From contig JAVIAB010000051.1 in NCBI GenBank assembly GCA_032433765.1, positions 146,271,568 to 146,335,567 of the forward strand: a stretch of DNA of 64,000 bases, written 5' to 3'. Below are positions 33,790 through 46,738 of this stretch, piece after piece. Source of the DNA: Megaustenia siamemsis (lineage: Eukaryota > Mollusca > Gastropoda > Stylommatophora > Ariophantidae). Position 1 is the first letter of the stretch; each line of letters begins with the position of its first letter. The notes under the pieces were generated by a model. It had not been told where the DNA came from. It saw only the letters and a program-made list of their open reading frames with translations, and did not search any database. Position numbers and translations under genes: made by a program.

Positions 33790-35050
33790 CACAGACATGC
33801 GACTTGTAATATGAGGAAACTGCAACAAGGAACACATTTCATGCATAGCCTCCATTTGTTCCCGCCGCCTATCCCCATATACCGGTAAGTCACGTCCTCC
33901 CGAAAATGATGATCATCGTAGCACTTGATGATGTTAGGCCATCGTTGATGACTCCAATTCCGAACATATAGACACACAGTTAGTCGTCAATTTATTCTTG
34001 TTGCACATCAAACAGCAGACCGTAAGATTTGCGCACGGCCGGTTTAGGGAACCAATACGATGACGTAGGACACAATGTCGCCAAACTCATAATCTCGATA
34101 CCTTTAGACTTATGTCTGATTACTCAAGTGTAAGCAGCCTACGACGAACAAAACACAAAGCAACTTCCCCAAAGAGACAAAACTGCGACTGACGAAGTAG
34201 TTTACATTAATGTGTAACGTGGAAATAACTTGCGTCAAAGAATCCCAATAACGGTCTTGAACAGCACTAATGTGACGTAAAGCACAGATGAAGTCTGGAC
34301 GGTGGAATGTCTCACTCACAACACTTGATTCGTCAAAAACGGACTGTTGTCGACCTACGACCTCGTCTTAGCGACACAGATGTATCAAGCATATCATCAT
34401 TTTGACTTTTACGCAGAAAAGTGCAATGAAGATCCGAAATTAATCAGACCTTGGGTGCATTTTCTGCAGCGATCGAGAGGACGTGGACTAGATCCGCCAT
34501 CTTGGAAACGGAAGTCCCCGTTTTTGAAATACCGAATTTGAAATATGAATTATATTATTAAAAAGAATTCAGAAACCAACATTAATAATAGTTTAGAAAT
34601 CAAGAGTAGGTTTTAATATATAAATTAATTAAATCCATTGCAGCCTTGCGACAAGTAAAAAGTGGTGTGTTGTATTTTTGTTTCTTTGTGAAAGTGAACA
34701 TAAAGTAAAGATCAGGTCATGGTTATGGTTATAGTCCATGACCCCAGTTTCACTGCAAACGAAATACAATCCATAATGGCTCAACCGCCATGCCTGTGGA
34801 ATCATCCGAATTAAAACTCATCACTGAAGGAGCCGAACTAAGAAAGGCAGCTGCAGTCCCCATCATAGCAGTTACAGCACACGTCAAAAGACATAAGGCC
34901 AAGCGGTACCGAAAGTGAACGCATCTGAACTATCCTTCGTCATACGATATCATCATTCAACATAAGCAATCGGAATATCGAAACAAGATCCTGATAATGA
35001 ACAGAGCTCACGATGTGCACAGATCACTAATATCAGTAACTGTGAGGATG
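33790..35050 (+). repeat. Dispersed repeat K, copy 3, in two pieces
   Basis: 33795-33840 and 34345-34525 match the second part of the 4380 copy, and 34738-35050 matches its first part. The intervening ~500 bp shows no recognised element. Confidence 0.6.
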
Positions 35051-35305
35051 TAAATTGAGAAAGATGATCCACTTGCTTAGTTGAGCATCAGCTTGGCTAG
35101 AGAAACAAAATCATTTATTTACAATGGAAAGTGCATTACCATTCGTGACTGCATGATCGTTTAATTCCCCTGAGGGCCTCTGAGACGTTAACAAGATCTG
35201 TTGTTCACGGATTTTGTCCATTCTCTCTTTCTTTAGTGCGTCATGTTGAATTTTTCACCAGTTCAGTGTTTGATACCGTCAATCCAATCTGCTGTCATAT
35301 CAATT

Positions 35306-35385
35306 TGTGTGTGTATGTGTGTGTGTGTGTGTGCGTGTGTGTGTGCGTGCGTTCGTGCGTGTGTGTGTGTGTGTGTTTGTGTTTG
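35306..35385. repeat. (TG)n microsatellite
   Basis: About 80 bp of TG repeats with TGCG interruptions, just before a LINE 3' fragment. Confidence 0.95.
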
Positions 35386-35389
35386 TGGA

Positions 35390-35690
35390 TCGTTAAGACA
35401 ACGTCTCAAAAAAGGCCAACACAAAAAGGGATCATCTAAAAAACATCCAAAGAAAACAATCAACATTTTTCGTGCACATCATGAGAAGAGGAAAGTTGGA
35501 ATACTTGGTTACAACTGGCAAAATACAGGGAAAGAGAGATAGTGGACGACAAAGAGAGAATATACTAGATAGCTTGATATCATGGCACGGAAAACAGTCA
35601 ACAACAGAACTGATACCATATACGGTGGATAGAAGATTGTGGAAGGACATGATCACCAACGCCAACCGGTATGGTACATGATGATGATGA
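35390..35690 (+). mobile_element. LINE B 3'-end fragment
   Basis: Encodes, with breaks, the last ~70 residues of a LINE A relative (RRGKLEYLVTTGKIQGKRD; DRRLWKDMI) and ends in a tgatgatgatga tail. Matches the antisense copy at 48195-48745. Confidence 0.8.
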
Positions 35691-35849
35691 ATGAGAAAGG
35701 AAGATATGACACGTTTTTTAACAAATGAAATAATCGAGAATAAAGAGGTAAAGGAAAGCATAGAGAAATGAAATGGTACCAGATAGCTGAACACGAGAAT
35801 GACTTTGTTGATAGCCAACAGTTGAAGTGATAGCAATTGTAGAGATAGG

Positions 35850-36032
35850 AAATATAAAGTTGTACAGACATAGAGGAAGAAGCAGACCAAGACTAACAAG
35901 GTCGAGTAACATCAAAAGATGGACAAGTCAGCCTATGACAACTTGCACTATAAAAACAAGAGACAAAGGGGAATGGCGCTTCATGGTGGCCAAACGTTGA
36001 TGTGGAGACGGCACTCAATGATGATCATGATG
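35850..36032 (+). mobile_element. LINE C 3'-end fragment
   Basis: catcaaaagatggacaagtc, then gagacggcactcaatgatga, the terminal region shared with 601 and 42653 (both antisense) and 1425. Confidence 0.7.
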
Positions 36033-36337
36033 AGATACGTGGGTACATATTGGCCGATAAGGATGGAACTTAATAAAGATGATTGTATGTTGTAATTTTG
36101 ATAATTCAACTTTCATTTCAAACACTACCTGTGTTTTCAGCAACCAATTTCAGGCATCTTTAGCGTTTTTATTTCATGTAGTATTACTTTACACCTTTAC
36201 TCTATCATCCTCAGATTCTTTCCTTGTTCAAATGTTCGATTATGGCTATGTTTTTGCGCTTTCGTCTGTGTTCTTTGCGCTTGCTTTTGTTTTCTTTTTG
36301 TTCTGAATATAATTTTTTTTCTCTGCATGTTGTTTTC

Positions 36338-36460
36338 TTTTGTTATATTCTCTCAAATTATATTTTATCATGTTACATTTTCTTATGTTACATTTCTTCT
36401 TGTTATATTCTATCATGTTACATATCCTCATGTTACATATTCTCATGTTACATACTAATC
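36338..36460. repeat. 15-bp tandem repeat, about 8 copies
   Basis: Diverged units of catgttacatattct. Confidence 0.8.
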
Positions 36461-36689
36461 TCCTCAGCATTTGGTGTCCAGGCACATACAAAACTCGCTT
36501 CTTTGTGACGTCATATAGTTATTTTTTTATGTTATACCTCTATGTTACACTGGTCTGCATCAAACTATACTGGTTTTTTTTCTTCTATTCTTGTTACTGT
36601 GTCTTGTATGGTATAGAAATATAAAGTATCATCTCTGTGGACACACCACAGAAAGATGCCCGACATCCGTGTCTATACTTCAAGATAGA

Positions 36690-36835
36690 AACTTTTTCAA
36701 TGAGATGTAAAAAAGGTCAAGGTCAAGTACGGGACTTGAATCAGCCTCTAAGCACGCCAATTTTCACTAATATATGCTCGAGCACCTATTCAGAAGTGTT
36801 CGAAGACTTCTAGATAGTGTCGCATCAAGCATCTA
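36690..36835 (-). mobile_element. SINE-like repeat with B box, copy 1 (inverted)
   Basis: On the minus strand gattcaagtcccgtac is a good B box preceded by ggcgtgcttagaggct. The unit matches 47985-48120 on the plus strand (gtgtcgc..ctcgagcacctattcagaag region). Ends are not defined. Confidence 0.55.
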
Positions 36836-38204
36836 AACTCACGATACGAGGCGGTATTTCTCACTTTCCCAGAGTACTATTCTGGTACTAATTTCCTCCA
36901 GCGGCTCCTGTCGACCGCGGGGGTATTTTTGTTTTCCCACCACGAGTACAATTCACACTGCTTCCAGCGGGAATAGAACACTACTTGTCCCAACGCCAGT
37001 ATCCCAGTCAGGCTAGTCGTAATAACAGCGAGAAAGTAATGGCACTTTCAGGTAGAAAATTGATGGCTGGTACGATAGAGAAATCAACTAGCTTACCACA
37101 ATAGATACTTTCGTTGCACTGCTAACGGTATACACGCCATATAGTCTTTAATAGCACCAACAAGGACTACCATTGCTGTATTGTGGCTTAGTATACTGGG
37201 AAACAGGCAAATAAATTCAATGCTGCGGTAAAGCTGCTAGCAGCAAATAAGTGATGTGGTGTAACATACACTACTACAAAGTATGATGACAGCTTTACGA
37301 CAAAGGACAATACCAAATATTTGACGTTTCGGCCTACATGCGGCCTTCTTCAGAAATCAGCGACAACACAAACAGGCAACGAAATAAAGATATACTCAAC
37401 TACATGTTCTGGGGTAATAAAACTAATACTATAAAGAAGGAAGAGATAGAACTGTACGAAAATACGTTAGGATAAACTTTGTTCACTCAAAGGTCTTTTT
37501 CCAAATCATACATGACGTTCTCGGGACTCCATTAGCACCGACGAGAATATCCTGTAAAAAGATGATCTTTCGACTCCGTTACTTGATAGAACGTGGAAAG
37601 TCTGTTGCAAGAGGATGACGATGAAACACTTATGAAACATTACTTATGCGACAGAACCAATGGCGTCCTTCTCATTGCTTGCTCTCTCTTAATATTAAGG
37701 ATGATGTTGATGGAACATGACCAATGGCGTCCTTTTCCGTTATTGCTCACTCGACTAATAGGGCATTCGCCCTTCCACTAACTAAAGGCCCCACACCCTA
37801 CTGGCATGGACCAGATTTAAACCTCCTTTCGACTACATGGGACTTCTTAACTTTCCTCTCGTGCAAACCTTTTAATACTCCCCGTCGCAACCAATCAAAT
37901 TCATCCACGTCATACCCTCATTCTCGAATTCAACTCCCGCTTTGTGTTTCTGAACACCCCTCATATTCACGAGACTATCTTGACTCTTGTAATGCTCACT
38001 TATCACGCCCTTTCAAGCGAGACCATGAGCTCATAACATACGATGGTTCTCTCCATTTTCATTCTATTGTCCCCAAGTACATTATTACATTATTATCCCC
38101 CATACAATCCGACGTATTTTTGTTTGTGTCATTTTAATGATGGTAGGTATTGTCCTTTTGAAAATTTAGCCCAGATAGTGACACAGAACTATCTTTGCTT
38201 TCAT
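36836..38204. other. No gene seen; hammerhead-like motif at 37323-37356
   Basis: The open frame at 37724-38137 (137 codons) has no recognisable domain and is not supported. The hammerhead-like core is listed separately. Confidence 0.5.
37323..37356 (-). other. Hammerhead-like core motif, copy 3 (best match)
   Basis: The minus strand reads ctgaagaaggccgcatgtag followed by gccgaaacgtc. ctganga and gaaac both fit the hammerhead consensus (the variable position is an a), separated by a ggcc/ggcc stem. One extra A next to the stem departs from the classical fold. The flanks could be remains of a Penelope-like element. Confidence 0.45.
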
Positions 38205-39955
38205 AGCTTATCCTTCAGATGTTTTTATGGTGCTCAGTGAGAACGACGGATCAAAGCCTATCTTTCAGATATTTTTATGGTGCTCAGTGAGAACGACGGA
38301 TCAAAGCCTATCTTTCAGATTTTTATGGTGCTCAGTGAGAACGACGGATCAAAGCCTATCTTTCAGATGTTTTTATGGTGCTCAGTGAGAACGACGGATC
38401 AAAGCCTATCTTTCAGATGTTTTTATGGTGCTCAGTGAGAACGACGGATCAAAACCTATCTTTCATGGTGCTCAGTGAGAACGACGGATCAAAGCCTATT
38501 TCAGATGGTGCTCAGTGAGAACGACGGATCAAAGCCTATCTTTCAGATGTTTTTATGGTGCTCAGTGAGAACGACGGATCAAAGCCTATCTTTCAGATAT
38601 TTTATGGTGCTCAGTGAGAACGACGGATCAAAGCCTATCTTTCAGATATTTTTATGGTGCTCAGTGAGAACGACGGATCAAAGCCTATCTTTCAGATATT
38701 TTTATGGTGCTCAGTGAGAACGACGGATCAAAGCCTATCTTTCAGATGTTTTATGGTGCTCAGTGAGAACGACGGATCAAAGCCTATCTTTCAGATATTT
38801 TTATGGTGCTCATTGAGAACGACGGATCAAAGCCTATCTTTCAGGTGCTCAGTGAGAACGACGGATCAAAGCCTATCTTTCAGATATTTTATGGTGCTCA
38901 GTGAGAACGACGGATCAAAGCCTATCTTTCAGATATTTTTATGGTGCTCAGTGAGAACGACGGATCAAAGCCTATCTTTCAGATGTTTTTATGGTGCTCA
39001 GTGAGAACGACGGATCAAAGCCTATCTTTCAGATGTTTTTATGGTGCTCAGTGAGAACGACGGATCAAAGCCTATCTTTCAGATGTTTTTATGGTGCTCA
39101 GTGAGAACGACGGATCAAAGCCTATCTTTCAAATGTTTTTATGGTGCTCAGTGAGAACGACGGATCAAAGCCTATCTTTCAGATGTTTTTATGGTGCTCA
39201 GTGAGAACGACGGATCAAAGCCTATCTTTCAGATGTTTTTATGGTGCTCAGTGAGAACGACGGATCAAAACCTATCTTTCAGATATTTTTATGGTGCTCA
39301 GTGAGAACGACGGATCAAAGCCTATCTTTCAGATGTTTTTATGGTGCTCAGTGAGAACGACGGATCAAAGCCTATCTTTCAGATGTTTTTATGGTGCTCA
39401 GTGAGAACGACGGATCAAAGCCTATCTTTCAGATATTTTATGGTGCTCAGTGAGAACGACGGATCAAAGCCTATCTTTCAGATATTTTTATGGTGCTCAG
39501 TGAGAACGACGGATCAAAGCCTATCTTTCAGATATTTTTATGGTGCTCAGTGAGAACGACGGATCAAAGCCTATCTTTCAGATGTTTTTATGGTGCTCAG
39601 TGAGAACGACGGATCAAAGCCTATCTTTCAGATATTTTATGGTGCTCATTGAGAACGACGGATCAAAGCCTATCTTTCAGATTTTTTTAAAGTGCTCAGT
39701 GAGAACGACGGATCAAAGCCTATCTTTCAGATATTTTTATGGTGCTCAGTGGGAACGACGGATCAAAGCCTATCTTTCAGATATTTTTATGGTGCTCAGT
39801 GAGAACGACGGATCAAAGCCTATCTTTCAGATGTTTTTTATGGTGCTCAGTGAGAACGACGGATCAAAGCCTATCTTTCAGATATTTTTATGGTGCTCAG
39901 TGAGAACGACGGATCAAAGCCTATCTTTCAGATGTTTTTATGGTGCTCAGTGAGA
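38205..39955. repeat. ~50-bp minisatellite, about 35 copies
   Basis: Unit ttatggtgctcagtgagaac then gacggatcaaagcctatctt. Length varies between about 38 and 51 bp by loss of T or of the ttttatg part. Long open frames arise from 48-51 bp mixtures and are not genes. Confidence 0.93.
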
Positions 39956-39987
39956 ATGAGAGATCTACATTTTATGTTTGACAACAC

Positions 39988-40298
39988 ATAAAAGAAGAGT
40001 AATGAAAACGTTCTGAAAGAGGCCAAAGCAAAAGGAGAGCTAATATCCAATATTAGGAAGAAACAATCATTATTTTTTTGTTTACATTTTATGACAAAGG
40101 AGCAGCTGGAATATATGGCAACAATTGGGAAAATTGAGATACAAAGAGATAGAGGGAAGCAACGAGAAAAGATACCAGACAGCTTAAGAGTATGGCTTAG
40201 TAGAAGGTCAACAATAGAAATGATAAATGGCTGTCGAGGTCGAAAGTTGTGGAGATAAATGATTACCTACGCCAGCAAGCATGGCACTTGATGATGAT
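39988..40298 (+). mobile_element. LINE A 3' end
   Basis: aaaagaagagtaatgaaaac to cacttgatgatgata, the last ~310 bp of LINE A. Truncated at the 5' side just after the minisatellite. Confidence 0.85.
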
Positions 40299-40493
40299 AA
40301 AATGACAAAACTGTCAATTTCCCCTACCTTGTGTCAAGTGTAATGATACTTGCACTCTTTATATTTGTCAACTTACAATTACTTTATATAGGTATACTTT
40401 CCCTTTTATAATTGTTCCCTATCTCAATCTTCTTTTACATTAATCGACTTTCCCCTTTATAATTGTCCCTCTCTTCCTTTCAGAAGTGACTAC

Positions 40494-41643
40494 CAGAGGC
40501 GTAGCTAGGGATTCTAGTGTCTGGGTACAAAGTAAGTTTTCGCGCCCCCATCCTGGTCACCCTCGTTACAAGGTGTGAGCCATAAAGGGGTCGTCTTGCT
40601 TTCCCAGAAATGTTTGGATTTTAGAACATGAAAACCTGCATTTAGAACATGAAAACCTGCATTTAAAACATGAAAACCTGCATTCAGAACATGAAAACCT
40701 GCATTTAGAACATGAAAACCTGCATTTAAAACATGAAAACCTGCATTTAGAACATGAAAACCTGCATTTAGAACATGAAAACCTGCATTTAGAACATGAA
40801 AACCTGCATTTAGAACATGAAAACCTGCATTTAAAACATGAAAAGCTGCATTCAGAACATGAAAACCTGCATTTAAAACATGAAAAGCTGCATTTAGAAC
40901 ATGACAAACCTGCATTTAAAACATGAAAAGCTGCATTCAGAACATGAAAACCTGCATTTAGAACATAAAAACCCACATTTAGAACATGAAAACCTGCATT
41001 TAGAACATGAAAACCTGCATTTAGAACATGAAAACCTGCATTTAGAACATGAAAAGCTGCATTCAGATCATGAAAACCTGCATTTAGAACATGGAAACCT
41101 GCATTTAGAACATGAAAACCTGCATTTAGAACATGAAAACCTGCATTTAGAACATGAAAACCTGCATTCAGAACATGAAAACCTGCATTTAGAACATGAA
41201 AACCTGCATTTAGAACATGAAAACCTGCATTCAGAACATGAAAACCTGCATTTAGAACATGAAAACCTGCATTTAGAACATGAAAACCTGCATTTAGAAC
41301 ATGAAAACCTGCATTTAGAACATGAAAACCTGCATTTAGAACTTGAAAACCTGCATTTAGAACATGAAAACCTGCATTTAGAACATGAAAACCTGCATTT
41401 AGAACATGAAAACCTGCATTTAGAACTTGAAAACCTGCATTTAGAACATGAAAACCTGCATTTAGAACATGAAAACCTTCATTTAGAACTTGAAAACCTG
41501 CATTTAGAACATGAAAACCTGCATTTTGTGGCTTGTTTTTAGAATATGAAGAGGATGAACAAAAGTAAAATAACTAAGACAACAATGCTGACCCAGGGGA
41601 CAGATATCTACCTTGCCGTCCCCTCTCCCCAGCTACGCCACTG
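40494..41643. mobile_element. Non-autonomous TIR element enclosing a minisatellite
   Basis: The left end is cagaggcgtagctaggg; the right end is its inverted form (cccagctacgccactg). The terminus type resembles hAT. The 8-bp flanks (gtgactac and gtgtaaat) do not match, so a target duplication is not shown. About 120 bp of terminal sequence remain on each side; the rest is the 21-bp array. No transposase. Confidence 0.6.
40617..41530. repeat. 21-bp minisatellite, about 43 copies
   Basis: Unit catttagaacatgaaaacct + g, open on both strands (for example NLHLEHE repeats, 213 codons). Variants aaacatg and gaacttg are clustered. Lies wholly inside the TIR element. Confidence 0.94.
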
Positions 41644-41984
41644 GTGTAAATTGTTTCGATTATTTTCTCACTCGCTCTTTAATCTTTAAAACTGTCCCCG
41701 TTATTATTGCCCCCATCTCTTTTTTTATAATGATCTCTTTTCCCCATTTTGATTATCCTCTCTCCCAGGGTTATATTACTCATTATAAAACAATAATATC
41801 TTTAGTTGTAAGATTATGAGAATGATAACAAGGAACATGAAAAAGACTACAAGTGAAAACCCTTGTGCAAAAGTCTGCAGCGCTCTGCCATTACAACAAA
41901 ACATAAAGGAGAGTACGTCGGCTTTTAATGAGGACATAAACAAGGGACAGATACTATAGGTGAAAGAAAGAAGTACCCCCGACT

Positions 41985-42445
41985 ATGCAATCCATTTTTG
42001 ACAATAGAAACAAGAAAAAGAGCTCTTAAATGTTATATAGAGCCAGTCTTGACATATGGATGCGAATCATAGACAATAGGACAACAGACAAGAAAATCAC
42101 TGGAGTCTGTTTAAATGTGGTTTTACAGAAGAATGATGAGAATACCATGGACAGCTACGAAGAGTAATGAAAATGTTATGTGAGAGGTCAAAGCAAAATT
42201 TCCAATATTAGGAGGAGACAATCATCATTTTTTGGCCATGTAATGAGAAGAGAACAACTGGAATATATTGTAACAACTGGGAAATTGAGGGACGAAGAGA
42301 TAGAGGGAAGCAGAGAGAAAAAATACCAGACAGCTTAAGAGAATGGCTTGGCAGAAGGTCAACAACAGAAATGATAAATAGCTGCCGAGATCGAAAATTG
42401 TGGAGAGACATGATCATCTACGCCAGTAGGCAGGGTACTTGATGA
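41985..42445 (+). mobile_element. LINE A 3' end
   Basis: Starts at the LCNPFLT-equivalent and runs to the 3' terminus (cagggtacttgatgatgata). Contains stops (tagacaatagg for tggacaatagg) and a short deletion near 42195. Confidence 0.85.
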
Positions 42446-42535
42446 TGATACATTTCCCCCCCATTATTAATATTATCTTCTTTTATATTTATCGCTTTTC
42501 TCCTCATTGCCTTCACTGCCGTTTATCATCATCAT

Positions 42536-45286
42536 CAAGTATAGGAAAGCTATACGCCAAAGTCTTGGAAAAAAGGCTGAGACCAATAATAGAACTACAT
42601 TTAAGCGATTCTCAAATGGGGTTCCGAAAAAACAGAGGATGTACCGATGCACTCATCATCATCATTGAGTGCCGTCTCCGCAACGAAGGTTGGCTACCAT
42701 GGATCGCCATTCTGCTCTGTCTCTTGCTTTGATGGTGCAGGCTGTCATAGATTGACTTGTCCATCTTTTGATGTTACTCGTCCATGTTAGTCTTGGTCTG
42801 CCTCTGTCTTATTTACCTTGTATTTTCCCTTCCAATATTACTTTTAGTAGGCTGTTGTGTCTTTTAACATGCCCCAAAAATTTTATTTGTCTTGTCTTAA
42901 TTGTATCTAGTAGTTCTCTTTTTATTTTCAGTTGTTTTAAAACTTCATCGTTTGTTTTCTTTTCTTTCCATCCAATTCTACCTATTCTTCTATAAATCCA
43001 CATTTCAAGGGCTTCAATTTTCTGTTCTGTTTTCTTGTCTAATGTCCATGTTTCTGCACCTTATAGGAATGTTGAGAAGATATTACATTTTGCTATTCTT
43101 AGTTTCAGCCCTGCTGATATTTGTTTTGTTGTTAGTATATTTTTTATGGCAATAAAATTACTTTTTGCCATACCTATTCTTTTGTTTATTTCAATTTTAC
43201 ATTTTCCATCATTGGTTATAGTATGTCCCAGATAGTTGTAGCTCTGGACTGTCTCCAGATGTGTTCCCTCAACTGTGATATTTAATTCTAGGTCTTGAGA
43301 ATTTTCTTTCTTTATGATCATAGTTTTAGTCTTTTTGATATTCATATCTAGTCCATATGTTTTGCTTGTTATGTTTATTACATTAAGCAATTGTTGTAGG
43401 CCTTTAGGATTTTCTGCTAGTAGAACAGTATCATCAGCATATCTTAGGTTATTGATTATCTTTCCATTATACATTACATATTAGTCGTATGTCTGTGTCA
43501 TGTAGATTTATATCCTTTAGGCAGTCTATAAGTTGTTTATGATGTATTCTATCGAAAACTTTGGTGTAGTCTATGAAGCAGACATATATTGGTTTGTTTA
43601 CTTCTATGAACTTTTCAATCAATGTTCTCATGCTAAATATGGCTTCTTTTGTCCCACTGTTTTTCCTGAATCCAAAACGTTGCTCATCTAATTCAGCATT
43701 GATTTTATTCTGAATTCTTCCCTGGATAACTTTTATTAGAATTTTTGTTACCTGGCTCATTAGGCTTATTGTTCTGAAATCACTGCATTCAACTGCACCA
43801 TTCTTTTTAGGCAATGCAATGAAAGTTGATTTTTGTTAGATCGTTTAGTATGTATCCTGTATGGCATATGTCATTGCATATGTCTGTGATCACTTCGATG
43901 CTAAAATCTTCTAGAGCCTGTATCATCTCTTTCTGTATATTGTCAGGTCCTGCTGTCTTTCCCTTTTTCGTTGTTTTTATAGCTTTTCCTACCTCATATT
44001 TCAGGATTTTATAGTTGTATGTACATTTTATGTCTGTCTTTGTGTCCATTTCGTCATGAAATAATTCTGTTATATATTCTTGCCATCTATCTATTATATC
44101 TTTGTATTCCGTTAGCATTCTTCCCTCTGTGATACTTTGAGACTGACGCACTATTCACATTAAAACAGCTTGCAGAAACAATCAAACGACAGAAACGACT
44201 AACACAATCAAAACTTATACATAGCCTTCATTGACCAGGAAAAAGCATTCGACAGAGTAAACAGAGAACAGCTGTGGGAGATACTAACAACATACGGAGT
44301 AAGCCAACATCTAACCAACCTTATTAAATTCTCTACATCAACCGCAGCTGCAGGGTCAGAACAGCAGCAGACTACACAGACCACTTCGAAGTTAGATCAG
44401 GTGTAAGACAGGGGTACGTACTATCTCCCTACTGTTTATTACATACATGGACTATATATGCAAGCTAGCCAACCCATCAGAGACAGAGGAGATCAACGAA
44501 CTTTTATTTGCAGACGATCAGGCACTAATACATGAAACAATATAAGACCTACAAGAACACTTAAACAAACTCAACATCTCAGGCACAAAATACAACATGA
44601 AAATCAACATCAACAAAACAGAAGTAATGAAAGTCGCCAAAAATAAACAGAACATCAACATAACTATAGAAGGCAGACAACTAACACAAGTAGAGGAATT
44701 CAAATACCTAGGAAGTCTAATGACAAACGATAACTCTCAAACAGCAGAGATAGAATCAAGATGCAACAAAGCTTGTCAAATCATTGGACAGTAATCACCA
44801 CTATTGTCGAACAAGGAAATAACTCTGGAAGCAAAACGAGCACTTTTCAAATACAATCTTCATCCCAACGTTGTGCTACCAATGTTGGGCTATCTGGACC
44901 CTAGATGCAAAAACAATAAGAAAAATAACCTCTACAGAGATGAAATGTGTTAGACGAATGGCAGGAAACAGTCTGAGAGACAAGATCAGAAATGAAGAAC
45001 TGAGAAAAAAGCTAGGAATAGTCCCCGCCATATAATATATAAGGAAACAACAGATAAAATGGTTTGGCCACATGACAAGGCAGAAAGAACAAAACACAAC
45101 ACAACGAGCCTTCAACAAACGTTGTGAGAACACCAGACCCAAGGGTCGACCACGAAAAAAATGAGTCAATGGAATATTAGAAGCACTAGGAAACATAACA
45201 GCAGTAGAGGCGAACAGAAGAGCAAAAGACCGTAAATTATATCTCCACACGACGCTGAAAGGCAGATGAGGAAGGGAAGAAGAAGA
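42536..45286 (+). mobile_element. LINE E, interrupted by an antisense LINE C
   Basis: RT coding runs to MGFRKNRGCTDA at about 42652, stops, and resumes at 44156 with LFTLKQLAETI and, after a stop, FIDQEKAFDRVNREQLWE-type residues. The active-site box is FADD (44511-44522), followed by EEFKYLGSLM. Its 3' end is a (GAA)n tract at about 45275-45286. Several stops and frameshifts. The 1.5-kb interruption is LINE C (42653-44155). It is truncated upstream of the RT fingers. Confidence 0.82.
42653..44155 (-). mobile_element. LINE C, inserted within LINE E
   Basis: Antisense LINE whose 3' tail is catcatcatcatt at about 42653. It carries RT (CFIDYTKVFDRIHHKQ; LRYADDTVLLAENP) and the C-terminal domain (MWIYRRIGRIGW). 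About 150 bp between the palm start and the YADD box are missing near 43474. A frameshift lies near 43810. The short flanking repeat gatgcact (left, ~42645) and gacgcact (right, ~44146) is a likely target duplication with one mismatch. Confidence 0.8.
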
Positions 45287-45288
45287 AG

Positions 45289-46455
45289 ATCAAGTACCGG
45301 GCCTGCTGGCGTAGGTGATTATGTCTCTCCACAACTTTCGAATACGACAGTTATTTATCATTTCTGTTGTTGACCTTCTGCCAAGCGATTCTCCTAAGCT
45401 GTCTGGTATTTTTTCTCTTTGCTTCCCTCTATCTCTTTGTCCCTCAATGTTTCCAGTTGTTACAATATATTCCAGCTGTTCTCTTCTCATTACATGGCCA
45501 CAAAAATGATGATTGTTTCTTCCTAATATTGGAAATTAGTTCTCTTTTTGCTTTGACCTCTTTCAGAACGTTTTCATTACTCTTCTTCGATGTCCATGGT
45601 ATTATCAACATTCTTCTGTAAAACCACATTTCTACAGACTTCAATGATTTTCTTGCCTGTTGTCCTATTGTCCATGATTCACATCCATATGTTAAGACTG
45701 GCTCTATATAACATTTAAGAACTCTTTTTCTTGTTTCTATTGTAAAAAATACTCATTTTTTTAAAGCCGCTTTTGCCTGAGCCAAAGTACATCTCACCTC
45801 TTTTGTGCATCTTCCGTCTGAGGTTAACAAAGATCCCAAATATTTAAATTCATTTACCTGTTTTAATATTGTTCCACTTGTCTTTATTTTGCACTGAGGT
45901 GATGTCTTTTTCTTTGTTGTTATCATTACTTCTGTATGTTTGCTATTAAGGCAGAGTCCTTTATTTTTGCTTTCCTTCACTATAATGTCTAACATTTCTT
46001 GTAACTCATTTTCACTCTTAGCGATTAAGACTGTATCATCAGCATACCTTAGATTATTTATATTATGACCTCCAATTGTTATTCCAGGCATGCCCCTTTT
46101 GGATCTTAAAATAATCTCACTATAAATATTAAACAGTTCTGGTGACAGCACACAACCTTGTCTAACACTCTGTTTTATTTGTTGAAACATTCCCAACTGG
46201 TTTCCAGTTCTTATGGCCGCTATTTGTTGCCAGTACATGTTCTTTATTATTCTTAGATCTTTGCTGTCGTTTATGCTTTCTAAAATTTTGATTATTTCTT
46301 GGTGCTTTACTTTGTCAAATGCTTTGGTGTAATCTATGAAACATAGGTATAGATCTGTTTTCACCATTACGGCTCTTTCTACTAAAAATCTTATGTTATA
46401 TATGGTATTGCTTGTTCCTTTACCTCCAACAAAACCAAAGTGTCCGTGATTTCTA
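45289..46455 (-). mobile_element. LINE A, 3' half, antisense
   Basis: Starts with the inverted 3' terminus (caagtaccgggcctgctgg), then the C-terminal domain and RT with an intact box ([13 protein letters not shown]). The open frame covers 239 codons (45753-46472), from about FVGGKGTSN of the fingers. A frame break near 45750 removes the junction to the C-terminal part, and the 5' end is truncated. It abuts the (GAA)n tail of LINE E directly. Confidence 0.88.
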
Positions 46456-46738
46456 TTGTTGTGGCGATTCATGATTATACAAAGAAGTTACGACGGTGGC
46501 TTTCTGTTGTCTTCCGTCGGTTTGTTTACGGTTGGCTCCACAAGCCTTTGACTAAAAAGTCTCACCTGCAATGAAGTGACGTTGTTTTAACTCGGAGTAC
46601 CCTCCCTTAGCCTTTTACTCTCCCGAGCTTACCTGCAAGGCAGCAGGGCAGCCACAGATTGTACTGTTTACTGCATGCAGTAGCAGGTAAAGTTACCCGA
46701 CCCTTCCGTTTATACTTGTCGCTTTTCCCTTATTGCCT

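Noticed and set aside
37724..38137. 137-codon open frame as a gene
   Set aside because: No domain, no codon signal, and its end runs into the start of a minisatellite flank.
40514..41542. Long open frames on both strands
   Set aside because: 21-bp repeat without stop in several frames; both strands being open argues against selection.
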